20,864 nucleotides of DNA from an uncultured Eubacteriales bacterium (GTDB lineage: Bacteria; Bacillota; Clostridia; Oscillospirales; CAG-272). Each line of letters begins with the position of its first letter. Position 1 is the first letter of the stretch. Where the stretch lies: assembly GCA_900321265.1 (NCBI GenBank), contig ONVJ01000034.1, positions 1-20,864 on the forward strand, read 5' to 3'. Both the position numbers and the translations under genes were made by a program. Below are positions 13,342 to 20,864 of the stretch, one piece after another. The notes beneath the pieces are model-generated. The model was given only the letters and a program-made list of their open reading frames with translations, was not told where the DNA came from and did not search any database.

Positions 13342-15075
13342 TCAGTCTCCCGCCTCCTCTCCGTACTGCGATTCATAGATCTCACGGTAAACCGGAGAGC
13401 ACTTCATCAGCTCGGCATGGCTTCCGTATCCGACAGGTATGCCGTTGTCAAGGACCAGTATTGAATCGCAGGAAAGCACCGATGAAGGGCGCTGAGATAT
13501 AATAATGACAGTCGGAGAATAGTCAAGCGCGGCGATATTGCTTCTTACGGCAAGATCTGTCGCCATGTCAAGCGCCGAGAAACTGTCGTCGAGGATAAGG
13601 ATCTTCGGGCGTCTGACCAGAGCCCTCGCTATCGAAAGTCTCTGCTTCTGCCCTCCGGAGAAATTCGTGCCGTCACGCTCGACGGAAGCTTCCAGACCGC
13701 CCTGTTTATTTTCAACAAAATCAAGGGCGCAGGCATCGCGAAGAGCCTGTCTTATGCTTTCATCGTCAGCCTCTGTATTACCCCACCGGATATTGTCGGC
13801 GACGGTGCCGGAAAAGAGCCTTGCTCTTTGCGGAACATATGCGATCTGTTCTCTGATCATGGAAAGACCTCCGGAGCGGGTATCGTGTCCGAATATCCTT
13901 ACACTCCCCTCTGTAGGCAGATATAGCGCGGGGATCAGTGAGGCGAGAGTGGATTTGCCAGATCCGGTGCCTCCGATTATTCCGAGACTTTTTCCTGGCA
14001 TCAGCCGGAAAGAAATCTCTTTAAGCGAATTCTCGGCGGCTCCGGGATATGAAAAAGAAATGTCTTCAAACTCGACCGCAGGTATTTCACCTTCATCGGT
14101 CATGTCTGTCTCAGTCGTCTTCTCAAGCTCCTCCTCCTCAAATCCGATAAGCTCAGCAACTCTGTCGGCTGAAGCCGAAGTTCGCGCGAGAGTGACGACA
14201 AGATTTGCCATCTTCACGAGTTCGGTGAGTATCAATGCCATGTAATTGTAGAGCGAAACGACAGTCCCCTGAGAAAGCCTGCCGCTGTCCACTCCCCTGA
14301 CGCCCGACATTATGATTATTATGATTGCGGCGTTAACAAGTATCAGAAGACCGGGACTCAGAAATGAAGTTAGTCTTCCCGCTCTGACCGACGCCCTTTG
14401 ATATTTGCCGTTTTCCGAGTCAAAAGTGTCTGTCTCGTTCCCTTCCTGCCTGAAGGCCCTGATCACCCTGACGCCGTATATCGAGTCTCGGGTGCGCCTT
14501 GTCAGTGCTTCAAGCTTTTGTCCCGCGGTCTTTTCGAGCGCTTTGCCTGAAAAAATAAATCCGAAGATCATAGCAGTCAGGACCGGAACTGCCGCAAGGA
14601 AAATGAAGCCGGTAGGAACATCGCGCATAAAGGCCATGACGACCGAACCGAATACGATAAAGGGAGACCTCAGCAGAAGCCGGAGGCCGAGATTGACTCC
14701 GTTCTGGATCCTGTCGGTGTCGGAGGTAAGTCTGGTTATAAGAGCGGAGCTCCCCGCTCTTCCCGACTCGGCCTTTCCGGAGCGAAGCAGCGATCTCATC
14801 GCCGCCTCCCTGACAGATGTTGAAAAGCCGACCGCAGCACGGGCCGAAAGGAACTGGGATGTCACCGATATCAACATTCCGACAGCGCCGAAAAGCAGCA
14901 TATACAGGCAGTTTCTGATCACGGCCTCTTTTGATCCTTCCCTGATTCCCTGATCGATCACCGCTGCGACGAAGAAAGGAATATACAGTTCAAGAAGGGC
15001 TTCGACCAGCTTCAGAAAGGGGGCGAGGCAGGCTTCAACCCGATATTTCTTCATATAGACAAGAAGTTTTTTCAA
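13342..15075 (-). CDS. ABC exporter subunit with degenerate ATPase site (TM287/YheI-like)
   Basis: The 577-residue chain has a transmembrane domain (about 15-300) and an ATPase domain (about 333-570). Walker A GGTGSGKS (368-375) and signature FSGGQ (472-476) are normal. The catalytic Glu is Asp497 (LDD) and the switch His is Gln528 (ISQRP), the marks of the non-hydrolysing member of heterodimeric exporters such as TM287. The ending YREIYESQYG also matches that group. Its signature completes the active site of the partner encoded one base downstream. The start is TTG 15075, supported by AAGGGGAG about 6 nt upstream; the nearby ATG at 15080 is out of frame and meets a stop at once. A TATAAT at 15106-15101 would give a leader of about 20 nt. 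Confidence 0.92.
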   Translation of the reverse strand: MKKLLVYMKKYRVEACLAPFLKLVEALLELYIPFFVAAVIDQGIREGSKEAVIRNCLYMLLFGAVGMLISVTSQFLSARAAVGFSTSVREAAMRSLLRSGKAESGRAGSSALITRLTSDTDRIQNGVNLGLRLLLRSPFIVFGSVVMAFMRDVPTGFIFLAAVPVLTAMIFGFIFSGKALEKTAGQKLEALTRRTRDSIYGVRVIRAFRQEGNETDTFDSENGKYQRASVRAGRLTSFLSPGLLILVNAAIIIIIMSGVRGVDSGRLSQGTVVSLYNYMALILTELVKMANLVVTLARTSASADRVAELIGFEEEELEKTTETDMTDEGEIPAVEFEDISFSYPGAAENSLKEISFRLMPGKSLGIIGGTGSGKSTLASLIPALYLPTEGSVRIFGHDTRSGGLSMIREQIAYVPQRARLFSGTVADNIRWGNTEADDESIRQALRDACALDFVENKQGGLEASVERDGTNFSGGQKQRLSIARALVRRPKILILDDSFSALDMATDLAVRSNIAALDYSPTVIIISQRPSSVLSCDSILVLDNGIPVGYGSHAELMKCSPVYREIYESQYGEEAGD

Positions 15076-15110
15076 ATCATGCTCCCCTTAGTCAGCATTC
15101 ATTATAGTAC

Positions 15111-15149
15111 CGGGGCTGTTAAAAAAGCCAGACTTTTTTAACAGCCCCG
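15111..15149 (-). terminator. 17-bp perfect inverted repeat between the MGS-like gene and the exporter pair
   Basis: CGGGGCTGTTAAAAAAG (15111-15127) is perfectly complementary to 15133-15149 around a 5-nt loop. It lies 43 nt after the MGS-like stop, so a terminator or 3' stabiliser is the simplest reading, although no U-tract follows on either side. A TATAAT (15106-15101) directly abuts it toward the exporter genes with no good -35 box; the matching region falls inside the repeat, so it could also be an operator. Confidence 0.5.
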
Positions 15150-15191
15150 CAGAATCACAGGCAGCTATACCGCAGAATCCGGCAACCTGAT

Positions 15192-15596
15192 TCAGCGTCT
15201 GGATTTATCAAAAATCCGCCAGTTGAGATCCCCTCTGTCCAGCGCTATGATCAAAGCTTCGGCGGTGCCGATGTTAGTCGCGTAAGGAATGTTGTTATAG
15301 TCGCAGAATCTCAGACACTCATTGATGTCCTGACCGTCTGACCTGTCGGGAAAAGAATCCCTGAACATGATCAGCAGATCTATCTCATTGTAAGCCGCGC
15401 GCTGCGAGATCTGTTCCCTGCCGCCCTGTCTTCCGGAAAGCAGAGCTTCGACATTAAGACCGGTATAATCCGAAATATATCTGGCGAGCGCGCTTGTTGC
15501 GCAGATATCATGCTTGCTGAGGATACCGCAATAGGCGCTGCAGAACTGTGCCATCAGTTCCTTCTTTGTATCTTCAGCCATAATCGCGATTTTCAT
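15192..15596 (-). CDS. methylglyoxal-synthase-like protein, probably catalytically inactive
   Basis: The 134-residue product aligns by eye with methylglyoxal synthase along its whole length: MKIAIMAEDTKKELM, LSKHDICAT, TGLNVEALLSG, FRDSF, RFCDYNNIPYATN and GTAEALI. Real MgsA turns dihydroxyacetone phosphate into methylglyoxal. Here the phosphate-binding GTTG is replaced by TSAL (34-37), the catalytic Asp of GGDQQ is Arg60 (GGREQIS), the HD pair is E8-D9, and the later His of QPHEPD is Asp87. D9, D80 and D90 remain. I infer a ligand-binding pseudoenzyme, like the MGS-like regulatory domain of CarB. It is 42 nt downstream of the MinD-like gene. AAAGG lies about 12 nt before ATG 15596. Family confidence is high; loss of activity is inference. 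Confidence 0.8.
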   Translation of the reverse strand: MKIAIMAEDTKKELMAQFCSAYCGILSKHDICATSALARYISDYTGLNVEALLSGRQGGREQISQRAAYNEIDLLIMFRDSFPDRSDGQDINECLRFCDYNNIPYATNIGTAEALIIALDRGDLNWRIFDKSRR

Positions 15597-15638
15597 AATT
15601 GTATAAAGCCTTTCAAAAAATGAGGCGAAAGAGTCATG

Positions 15639-16451
15639 TCAGCTGTAGATGAGCCTTCTTCTTTTACGTTCGGGATAATAGGACATCAGCGGGATCCCGT
15701 CGCCCGTGATCCTCGCCGCAAGCTCCTCAAAAGCCTCGAATATCCTTGACCTGTCTCCCTTGACCGATCCCGAAAGATCGCCTCTGTCCTGTGCGGTCTG
15801 GAGAGCGAGAGACTCGGGAATAACGCCGATCAGCGGAATATTGACCGAATCGATCAGCGAATTGATTCCACGCAGTCTGCCTTCCGTGACAGGCTTCGGA
15901 TCGAATCTGTTGATTACGAGATAAATGTCGGACAGACCGAAGGATTCAAGCAGTCCGGCGGTATGCGCGGCGCCCCGTACGGCGGCTGGGTTCTGGTTAA
16001 CGGCGATCAGGCCGGCATCGGATACCGAACAGCATATGCCGAGAACAGCGTCGGCGGAGCCGGGAGTATCGATCAAGACGGTATCGCAGCCGCAGAAAGC
16101 CGCGGCCTTCTCGACGCAGAGGCGAAACTCATCAGCAGAAAAGAGTCGCGATCCGGGAGCCGGTCCCGGGATAAGATACAGTCGGTCTTCATCAAGCGAA
16201 ACGACCGTGTCTTCGGGAAGCGAGTTCCCCGAAGCGAGATCGATTACAGTGGACCTGACGCTCTCTGTGCATCCGAAGATGAGATCGAGAGATCTGTTGC
16301 TGTAATCGCAGTCTATGCAGAGGACCGTCCTGCCCTTCCCCGACAGCGCTGCAGAAAGATTGGCACTTATCGTTGACTTCCCTGTCCCGCCCTTGCATGA
16401 TGTCACCGTGATGACAGTATAGCTTCTTTCAAATCTTTGATTGAAGATCAT
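15639..16451 (-). CDS. MinD/ParA-family ATPase
   Basis: The 270-residue protein is a deviant-Walker ATPase of the MinD/ParA superfamily: CKGGTGKST (19-27) with signature Lys20 and P-loop Lys25, IDCDYSNRSLD (46-56) matching the MinD switch DFDIGLRNLD, and VLIDTPG (125-131). Such proteins dimerise on ATP and position division sites, chromosomes or other cargo. The end, ERKRRRLIYS, is basic but I do not see the clear amphipathic helix of true MinD, and no minC or minE is near. In many Clostridia minC-minD-minE-rodA-mgsA are clustered; the MGS-like gene next door may be a remnant of that order. It starts after a strong terminator and has only a weak Shine-Dalgarno site (TTGGA). Calling it minD outright is not justified. 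Confidence 0.82.
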   Translation of the reverse strand: MIFNQRFERSYTVITVTSCKGGTGKSTISANLSAALSGKGRTVLCIDCDYSNRSLDLIFGCTESVRSTVIDLASGNSLPEDTVVSLDEDRLYLIPGPAPGSRLFSADEFRLCVEKAAAFCGCDTVLIDTPGSADAVLGICCSVSDAGLIAVNQNPAAVRGAAHTAGLLESFGLSDIYLVINRFDPKPVTEGRLRGINSLIDSVNIPLIGVIPESLALQTAQDRGDLSGSVKGDRSRIFEAFEELAARITGDGIPLMSYYPERKRRRLIYS

Positions 16452-16477
16452 GTTCCAATAATGGAGAGTGCCGTTTT

Positions 16478-16528
16478 TTCATAAAAACGACGGGCTTGTC
16501 CGTCTGACCGGACCTGCCCGTCGTCTTT
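16478..16528 (-). terminator. intrinsic terminator of the cmk-plsC-ispH/S1 series
   Basis: In the minus-strand RNA ACGACGGGC (16524-16516) pairs with GCCCGTCGT (16495-16487), and the loop holds a second helix, GTCCG/CGGAC. TTTTT (16487-16483) follows. The structure sits about 60 nt past the stop codon and should separate this series from the MinD-like gene. Confidence 0.88.
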
Positions 16529-16587
16529 AGTCCGCAGCCTGATTCAGGCGGCGGAAATCGGCGATGAAAGAGCGGATCCGACGCAAC

Positions 16588-18666
16588 TCAGGCGTTGTCT
16601 TCAGAGGTATCCTCTTTTGCGTCTCCGTCGTCGCCGGTGTCTTCCGCTGTATCGGCTTCTCCGGCTTCATCTTCGAGGACGGCTTTAATCGAGAGAGAAA
16701 CCCTCTGCTGCTCGTCGTCGATCTTGATGATCTTGACCGTAACCGTCTGACCGACCGAAAGAACATCGGATACATTGTCAACTCTCTTGAGAGCGAGCTG
16801 AGAAATGTGGATGAGACCGTCGATCTCGTCAGTGACGTGCGCGAAGGCGCCGTAGCTCATGATGCTGGAAACGGTGACGTCGATGACGTCTCCTTCAGCG
16901 AAGGAAGCCTTGAGTTTGTTCCAGGGACGGCTTTCCTCTGTTCTGTAGCCGAGCGATATCTGGCGCTTCTCCGGGTCATAGCTTCTTACGAAGACTCTGA
17001 TGGGATCACCGATATTGAGGATATCGGCGGGCTTGCGGATGGGTTTCCAGGACATCTCCTTTTTGTGGAGCATGCCGTCGACACCGCCCAGATCGATGAA
17101 AGCGCCGTATTCGGTCATTCCGCGGACGACGCCGTCATAGTACTTGCCGACTTCGATCTCCGACCAGAACTGCTTTTCAAGAGCTCTGCGTTCCTCGCTC
17201 GCGGCGGCGCGGATCGATCCGACAGCGCCTTTGCCGCCGCCCGATTTGACCTCGATCACCTTGAACCGGACAGTCTGTCCGACCAGTACCGAAAGATCTC
17301 CGTCCTTCGGAACGGTGGTCTGAGACGCGGGAACGAAAACTCTCGCGCCGAAGATCTTGATGACGACACCGCCCTTTACGGCTTCGGTGACCGTTCCCTC
17401 AAGGATCTCGCTGTTTTCCTTGGCATCTACGATCCTGTGCCAGTTCTTGTCGAGATCCGCGCGCTTTTTAGAGACGCGCGCGCAGCCGTCTATGTCGCTG
17501 ACACTGATAACGAATACATCTATCTTGTCACCGACCCTGAACTCGGAGCTCAGCTTCACAGAAACATCGTCTGTTGTCTGTTCGGCGGTCAGAATCCCGG
17601 TTACCTTTGCGCCAAGATCAAGCTTGATTTCCTGATCGTTGACGGCTATTACGGTGCCGGTGACGGTGTCTCCTGTATTTAAAGTTTTGCACGCTGAGTC
17701 GAGCAACTCCTCAAAGCTTTCATTTTCAGCTTTGATTTCTTCGCTCATGGTTTTGTATACCTCCTCTATTATCTTGTCGGGAGTTGATGCTCCTGCGACA
17801 ATTCCCGCCCTGCGGCAGTTTAACGGAATTTTTCCGGCGATATCGTCAGCCTTCTCGACCATGACCGTATCCGGACAGATCTCACTGCAGACCGAAAATA
17901 GTTTGGCTGTGTTTGAACTGTCCTGTCCGCCGATAACAACGATACAGTCGCATTTAGAAGCGAGTTCGGCTGCTTCCTTCTGCCTTTTTTCCGTTACATA
18001 ACATATTGTATCAAAAAAATTGATTTTTGTATATAGTTTTTCGAGAATTTCCGAACTTTTTTTCCATTCTGACGCTTTTTGAGTGGTCTGAGCGGCCGCA
18101 GTGACGGTTATTTCCGGTCCGGTGGGCAGTTCTCCCGATCCCGCAGCCTCTTCTATCTCTTTCGCGGTTTCAAATACAAAGCTCTTTCCCGGGTACCTGC
18201 TCAGTATGCCGACGCACTCGGGATGAGCGGCGTCTCCGAACAGAATGAAGATGTCTCTGTCTCCCGAAGGCGCATTCTCAGCGATGCGGTGGATCTTTTT
18301 AACGAAGGGGCAGGTACAGTCGGCAAACCCGAAAAATGGATATCTCTCAGAAAGAGAGATAAGAAGTCTTTCGGTATCCAGCGTCATACCGTGGGCACGG
18401 ACAAACACCTTTACCGGAGACCCGGCAGACGCCCCCGAAGCCAGCTTCTCAAGCGAACCGGTGTCGGTGACATGCACCCCCTCCGACTCGAGCTCCGAGA
18501 TATATGAGCTGTTATGGATAAGCTTTCCGAGGGTGAATAATCTTTCGCCGGAAGAACCGGCAAAGGCGATCTCTTTCGCGATCATATCCGCGGCCCTTCT
18601 GACACCGAAACAGAAGCCGGCGTTTTCGGCAACGGTTATTCTGTTGGTCTCAGTCTCATTCTGCAT
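16588..18666 (-). CDS. ispH: IspH fused to four S1 RNA-binding domains
   Basis: The 692-residue protein joins 4-hydroxy-3-methylbut-2-enyl diphosphate reductase (about 8-300), the last step of the MEP isoprenoid pathway, to S1 domains like those of ribosomal protein bS1. IspH marks: iron-sulfur ligands C19 (GFCFGV), C119 (DCTCPFV) and C222 (DTICYVT), His51, His148 and proton-donor Glu150 (AHPE), and SSNT at 250-253. S1 domains lie near 331-402, 418-493, 505-577 and 590-663; the last two are the most canonical (EYGAFIDLGG, SYGAFAHV). The tail from 665 is acidic. This fusion is known in many Clostridia. AAGGAAG lies about 9 nt before ATG 18666. A strong Shine-Dalgarno-like GAGGAGG precedes Met307 at the domain junction, so a separate S1 product is possible. 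It follows plsC by 102 nt and ends at a terminator. Confidence 0.95.
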   Translation of the reverse strand: MQNETETNRITVAENAGFCFGVRRAADMIAKEIAFAGSSGERLFTLGKLIHNSSYISELESEGVHVTDTGSLEKLASGASAGSPVKVFVRAHGMTLDTERLLISLSERYPFFGFADCTCPFVKKIHRIAENAPSGDRDIFILFGDAAHPECVGILSRYPGKSFVFETAKEIEEAAGSGELPTGPEITVTAAAQTTQKASEWKKSSEILEKLYTKINFFDTICYVTEKRQKEAAELASKCDCIVVIGGQDSSNTAKLFSVCSEICPDTVMVEKADDIAGKIPLNCRRAGIVAGASTPDKIIEEVYKTMSEEIKAENESFEELLDSACKTLNTGDTVTGTVIAVNDQEIKLDLGAKVTGILTAEQTTDDVSVKLSSEFRVGDKIDVFVISVSDIDGCARVSKKRADLDKNWHRIVDAKENSEILEGTVTEAVKGGVVIKIFGARVFVPASQTTVPKDGDLSVLVGQTVRFKVIEVKSGGGKGAVGSIRAAASEERRALEKQFWSEIEVGKYYDGVVRGMTEYGAFIDLGGVDGMLHKKEMSWKPIRKPADILNIGDPIRVFVRSYDPEKRQISLGYRTEESRPWNKLKASFAEGDVIDVTVSSIMSYGAFAHVTDEIDGLIHISQLALKRVDNVSDVLSVGQTVTVKIIKIDDEQQRVSLSIKAVLEDEAGEADTAEDTGDDGDAKEDTSEDNA
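17746..17766 (-). promoter_or_regulatory. possible internal ribosome site for the S1 half
   Basis: GAGGAGG (17766-17760) lies 11 nt before an in-frame ATG (17748-17746, Met307), exactly where the IspH domain ends and the S1 region begins. Translation from here would give an S1-only protein of 386 residues. The GAG GAG codons also simply encode Glu-Glu of IspH, so the match may be chance. Confidence 0.3.
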
Positions 18667-18768
18667 CGGAAAGCGCTTCCTTGATTTTCAGAGAATAAAA
18701 AACAATGCAATGGAAGGAAGGCCATAATGGCCTGCGGTAAGCAGCGAAGGGCTCCTTCCGGGGAGAAG

Positions 18769-19464
18769 TCATTCCGCGGAAGTCTGCTCCTGTTTTTCCG
18801 CGCCGTTCGTTTCGGCTTCCTCTTCAAAGACCTTGTCCTCATCCGGGGCATAGTCGGGATCCAGTGAGCATATGGCGGAAAAGATATATCTGCCGATATG
18901 CCGGTAATCGTTCGCGTATCTGCCGTTCTCGGTGTACTCGTCATAAGAGATCGGCTTTCCGACATATACATGGACCGGACGGAGGAATTTCATCCTGTAT
19001 CCGCGGGTCTTGAGGAATACCGGGAGAACCGTCACGTGAGAATGCTCGCATATCACTCCGATGCCCGCGCGGGGTTCGGTCTTTGAGGGATGGATGCCGG
19101 GGCGTCTCGTTCCCTGAGGGAAGACTCCGATGGAACAGCCGTTTTCGATCATTCTGACCGACCTTATCAGCGCGCCTGCGTCCCTGCCCGAGCGGTCGAC
19201 TGGAAACGCGCCGAGCATCTTGATGACTTTTCCGAGTACAGGCTTAGAAAACAGTTCTTTTTTTGCCATATATCTCGGCTGCTGGTGCCTGAGCACGTCG
19301 CAGATAACGATCGGATCCACTGCGTTCATATGATTTGAACAAACCGCATACGGGCCGTCAGAGATCTTCGGCTCGTTTTTCCTGCCGTGAGGAACTATAA
19401 AAAAGATCAGTCTGAAAAACCAACCCAGAAAGAAATGAAACAGCCTGTAGATAAATGTTTTCAA
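18769..19464 (-). CDS. plsC: 1-acyl-sn-glycerol-3-phosphate acyltransferase
   Basis: PlsC acylates lysophosphatidic acid to phosphatidic acid at the membrane. The 231-residue product has a hydrophobic N-terminus (FHFFLGWFFRLIFFIV, 9-24), the catalytic motif NHMNAVD (44-50, NHx4D) and FPQGTR (115-120), where Gln stands in for the usual Glu. A VTVLPVF segment (144-150) fits the last acyltransferase motif. The tail after about residue 205 is acidic. The start is TTG 19464, with GGAGG 9 nt upstream and no nearby in-frame ATG. It lies between cmk and ispH-S1, the usual clostridial order. Confidence 0.92.
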   Translation of the reverse strand: MKTFIYRLFHFFLGWFFRLIFFIVPHGRKNEPKISDGPYAVCSNHMNAVDPIVICDVLRHQQPRYMAKKELFSKPVLGKVIKMLGAFPVDRSGRDAGALIRSVRMIENGCSIGVFPQGTRRPGIHPSKTEPRAGIGVICEHSHVTVLPVFLKTRGYRMKFLRPVHVYVGKPISYDEYTENGRYANDYRHIGRYIFSAICSLDPDYAPDEDKVFEEEAETNGAEKQEQTSAE

Positions 19465-19588
19465 AATTCGGATCCTCCAAATTGTACCGGAAATCGTCGG
19501 GTGCGGCTGGACCGCGTCTGTCTCCTGCGGTCAGGGCAGGTTACATAAAAATGAATGAGAAAAGCGAAAATACTAATTCGGGCGACCG

Positions 19589-20269
19589 TCAGCAGATCCC
19601 GGGAAGTTTTTCGCGTATTATACCGAGGGCTGCCTCCAGCGTCATTTCCAGATCCAGATGAGTGTTGTCAAGAAGAATGGCGTCGTCTGCCGGTCGCAGC
19701 GGAGCGGCAGCCCGGCTGCTGTCTCTTCTGTCTCTCTCTCTGATCTCTTCAAGGATCCTTTCCGGATCAGCCTCTTCTCCCCTTGCCCTGAGCTCTGCGG
19801 TCCGCCTCGATGCCCTGCAGACGTCGTCGGCTGAAAGAAAGATCTTGACGTCGGCGTCGGGAAGTATGACCGTTCCAATGTCACGCCCGTCCATCACGAC
19901 AGAGTTCTCGCGGGCGATCTTCCGCTGAGTTTCAAGGAGGAATTCCCTGACTTCGGGATATGACGAGACCTTCGAGGCATATGACGAAATCTCGTTCTCC
20001 CTTATCTTTTCTCCGAGAAAGACTCCGTCGAGATACATTTTCTGGTGTCCTTCTTCAAATTTGGCATCGACCTCGATCGAGGGAAGGATCGCAGATACCG
20101 CGCTCCGGTCGTCGGGATCGATTCCAAGGCTCCTGACGGCATATCCGACAGTCCTGTATATCGCTCCGGTGTCGACATATGATATCCCGAGTCTTGCCGC
20201 GATAAGCTTTGCGAGGGAGCTCTTTCCGGCTCCGCTCGGACCGTCAATGGCTATATTGAAGTGTTTCAA
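19589..20269 (-). CDS. cmk: cytidylate kinase
   Basis: Cmk phosphorylates CMP and dCMP with ATP. The 226-residue product shows the P-loop GPSGAGKSS (10-18), DTGAIYR (33-39), the CMP-binding DGRDIGT (127-133) and the family ending RDRRDSSRAAAPLRPADDA (179-197), at normal length. The start is TTG 20269 with AAAGGAA 7 nt upstream. It lies 76 nt after the flavoprotein gene and 124 nt before plsC. With the dCMP deaminase elsewhere in the window it belongs to pyrimidine nucleotide supply. Confidence 0.96.
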   Translation of the reverse strand: MKHFNIAIDGPSGAGKSSLAKLIAARLGISYVDTGAIYRTVGYAVRSLGIDPDDRSAVSAILPSIEVDAKFEEGHQKMYLDGVFLGEKIRENEISSYASKVSSYPEVREFLLETQRKIARENSVVMDGRDIGTVILPDADVKIFLSADDVCRASRRTAELRARGEEADPERILEEIRERDRRDSSRAAAPLRPADDAILLDNTHLDLEMTLEAALGIIREKLPGIC

Positions 20270-20345
20270 TGGATAATTCCTTTCGAAATTAAAAAGATAT
20301 TATTCAGCGTTTGATATTACTGAAAAACCCGTCAGACACGGACAG

Positions 20346-20864
20346 TCAGTTAAAATTTGAAACATATCCGGCAGCAGAAAGGCCCGCAAGTCTTCCGGTG
20401 GACCAGGCGATCTGCAGATTGTATCCGCCGGTCAGGGCGTCGACGTCGATGATCTCTCCGGCGAAATAAAGCCCTTCGCAGAGCTTTGAGCCCATCGTCT
20501 TCGGATCGAGCTCTTTGACCGATATCCCGCCGGACGTGACGATCGCCTCGTCGATCGGACGGAGCGCGTCGATCCCGAGATCAAAGCATTTGAGCAGCCC
20601 GAGTATCTTCTCTCTCTCTGCTTTCGTGATCGAATTTACCTTCCTGTCGGGAGCGATGCCCGTCCTCTCGACAAAAACCGGTATCAGCTTCGAAGGAAGC
20701 AGAGCGGAGATCGAATTAGAAAAGTTCCGGTTGAGAGAAGATGAGAAGTCAGACAGAAGCCTCGCATCAAGCACAGCCGGCTCAAGGGCGGGCTTGAGAT
20801 CGATCTCGGCCCTGAACACCCCGGGAGCGATCTCCCTGTTTATGACAGACGACGCGGACAGGAC
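20346..20864 (-). CDS. HI0933-family FAD-dependent oxidoreductase, C-terminal part
   Basis: The minus-strand frame is open to the right edge with no stop, so the gene is cut by the window; only the last 172 or so residues are seen. The ending GLYFAGEIIDVDALTGGYNLQ, written here in part, followed by AWSTGRLAGLSAA, is the FAD-binding closing motif of the HI0933/YhiN family of flavoproteins. The preceding TSGGISVKELDPKTMGSK also fits. A GTG at 20819 could be taken as a start but the upstream codons remain coding in character and the family is about 400 residues, so it is internal. Members sit just before cmk in many Clostridia. Their substrate is not settled; some are called aminoacetone oxidase-like. 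Confidence 0.9.
   Translation of the reverse strand, partial: VLSASSVINREIAPGVFRAEIDLKPALEPAVLDARLLSDFSSSLNRNFSNSISALLPSKLIPVFVERTGIAPDRKVNSITKAEREKILGLLKCFDLGIDALRPIDEAIVTSGGISVKELDPKTMGSKLCEGLYFAGEIIDVDALTGGYNLQIAWSTGRLAGLSAAGYVSNFN

Noticed and set aside
13341..13385. Upstream extension of the second exporter subunit to ATG 13385
   Set aside because: It would overlap the preceding gene by 44 nt and lacks a ribosome site, whereas ATG 13340 has one at good spacing.
16564..17682. Plus-strand ORF of 372 codons
   Set aside because: It is antisense to the S1 region of the IspH-S1 fusion and shows no recognisable domain; a mirror of the GATC/GTC-rich codon use of the real gene.

Overview
The window looks like chromosomal core DNA from a member of the Clostridia (Bacillota), of middling GC content. 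Four things point there: a single protein joining IspH to S1 domains, a DnaD-type primosome protein beside a DnaC/DnaI-type helicase loader, a DUF1385 (YqhQ-like) membrane protein, and a TM287/288-type heterodimeric ABC exporter. The tRNA gene does not encode CCA, and several genes start with TTG behind good Shine-Dalgarno sites. I cannot name a genus. I see no insertion sequence, phage gene, CRISPR array or other sign of recent transfer.

Layout, left to right. The end of a DUF1015 gene (minus) diverges from a plus-strand ABC exporter whose promoter is overlapped by a long dyad. That exporter ends at a hairpin terminator facing a long minus-strand series. From about 11.0 kb down to 2.6 kb the minus strand carries galU, a dCMP deaminase, a small lipoprotein, rimI, tsaD, dnaD, a dnaC-like loader, a DUF1385 protein and a GNAT acetyltransferase. 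A consensus-like promoter lies about 255 nt upstream of galU, leaving a long leader of unknown type. A tRNA-Thr(CGT) with a perfect-consensus promoter and its own terminator separates this series from the next.

From 16.45 to 11.5 kb (minus) lie a MinD-like ATPase, a methylglyoxal-synthase-like protein that has lost key active-site residues, a 17-bp perfect inverted repeat, and the two halves of the heterodimeric exporter. From the right edge to 16.5 kb (minus) runs a typical clostridial cluster: an HI0933-type flavoprotein (cut by the window edge), cmk, plsC and the ispH-S1 fusion, closed by a strong terminator.

Most genes are housekeeping: nucleotide metabolism (cmk, dCMP deaminase), lipid and isoprenoid synthesis (plsC, ispH), UDP-glucose supply (galU), tRNA t6A formation (tsaD), replication restart (dnaD, dnaC-like) and efflux. 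The least ordinary points are the pairing of a MinD-like ATPase with a probable MGS pseudoenzyme, the dyad over the first exporter's promoter and that exporter's His/Arg-rich repeat tail, a roughly 140-residue acidic insertion in the DUF1385 protein, a possible second translation start at the IspH/S1 junction, and two leaders (DUF1015, galU) that may be regulatory. I found no clear sign of a wholly new multi-gene system.
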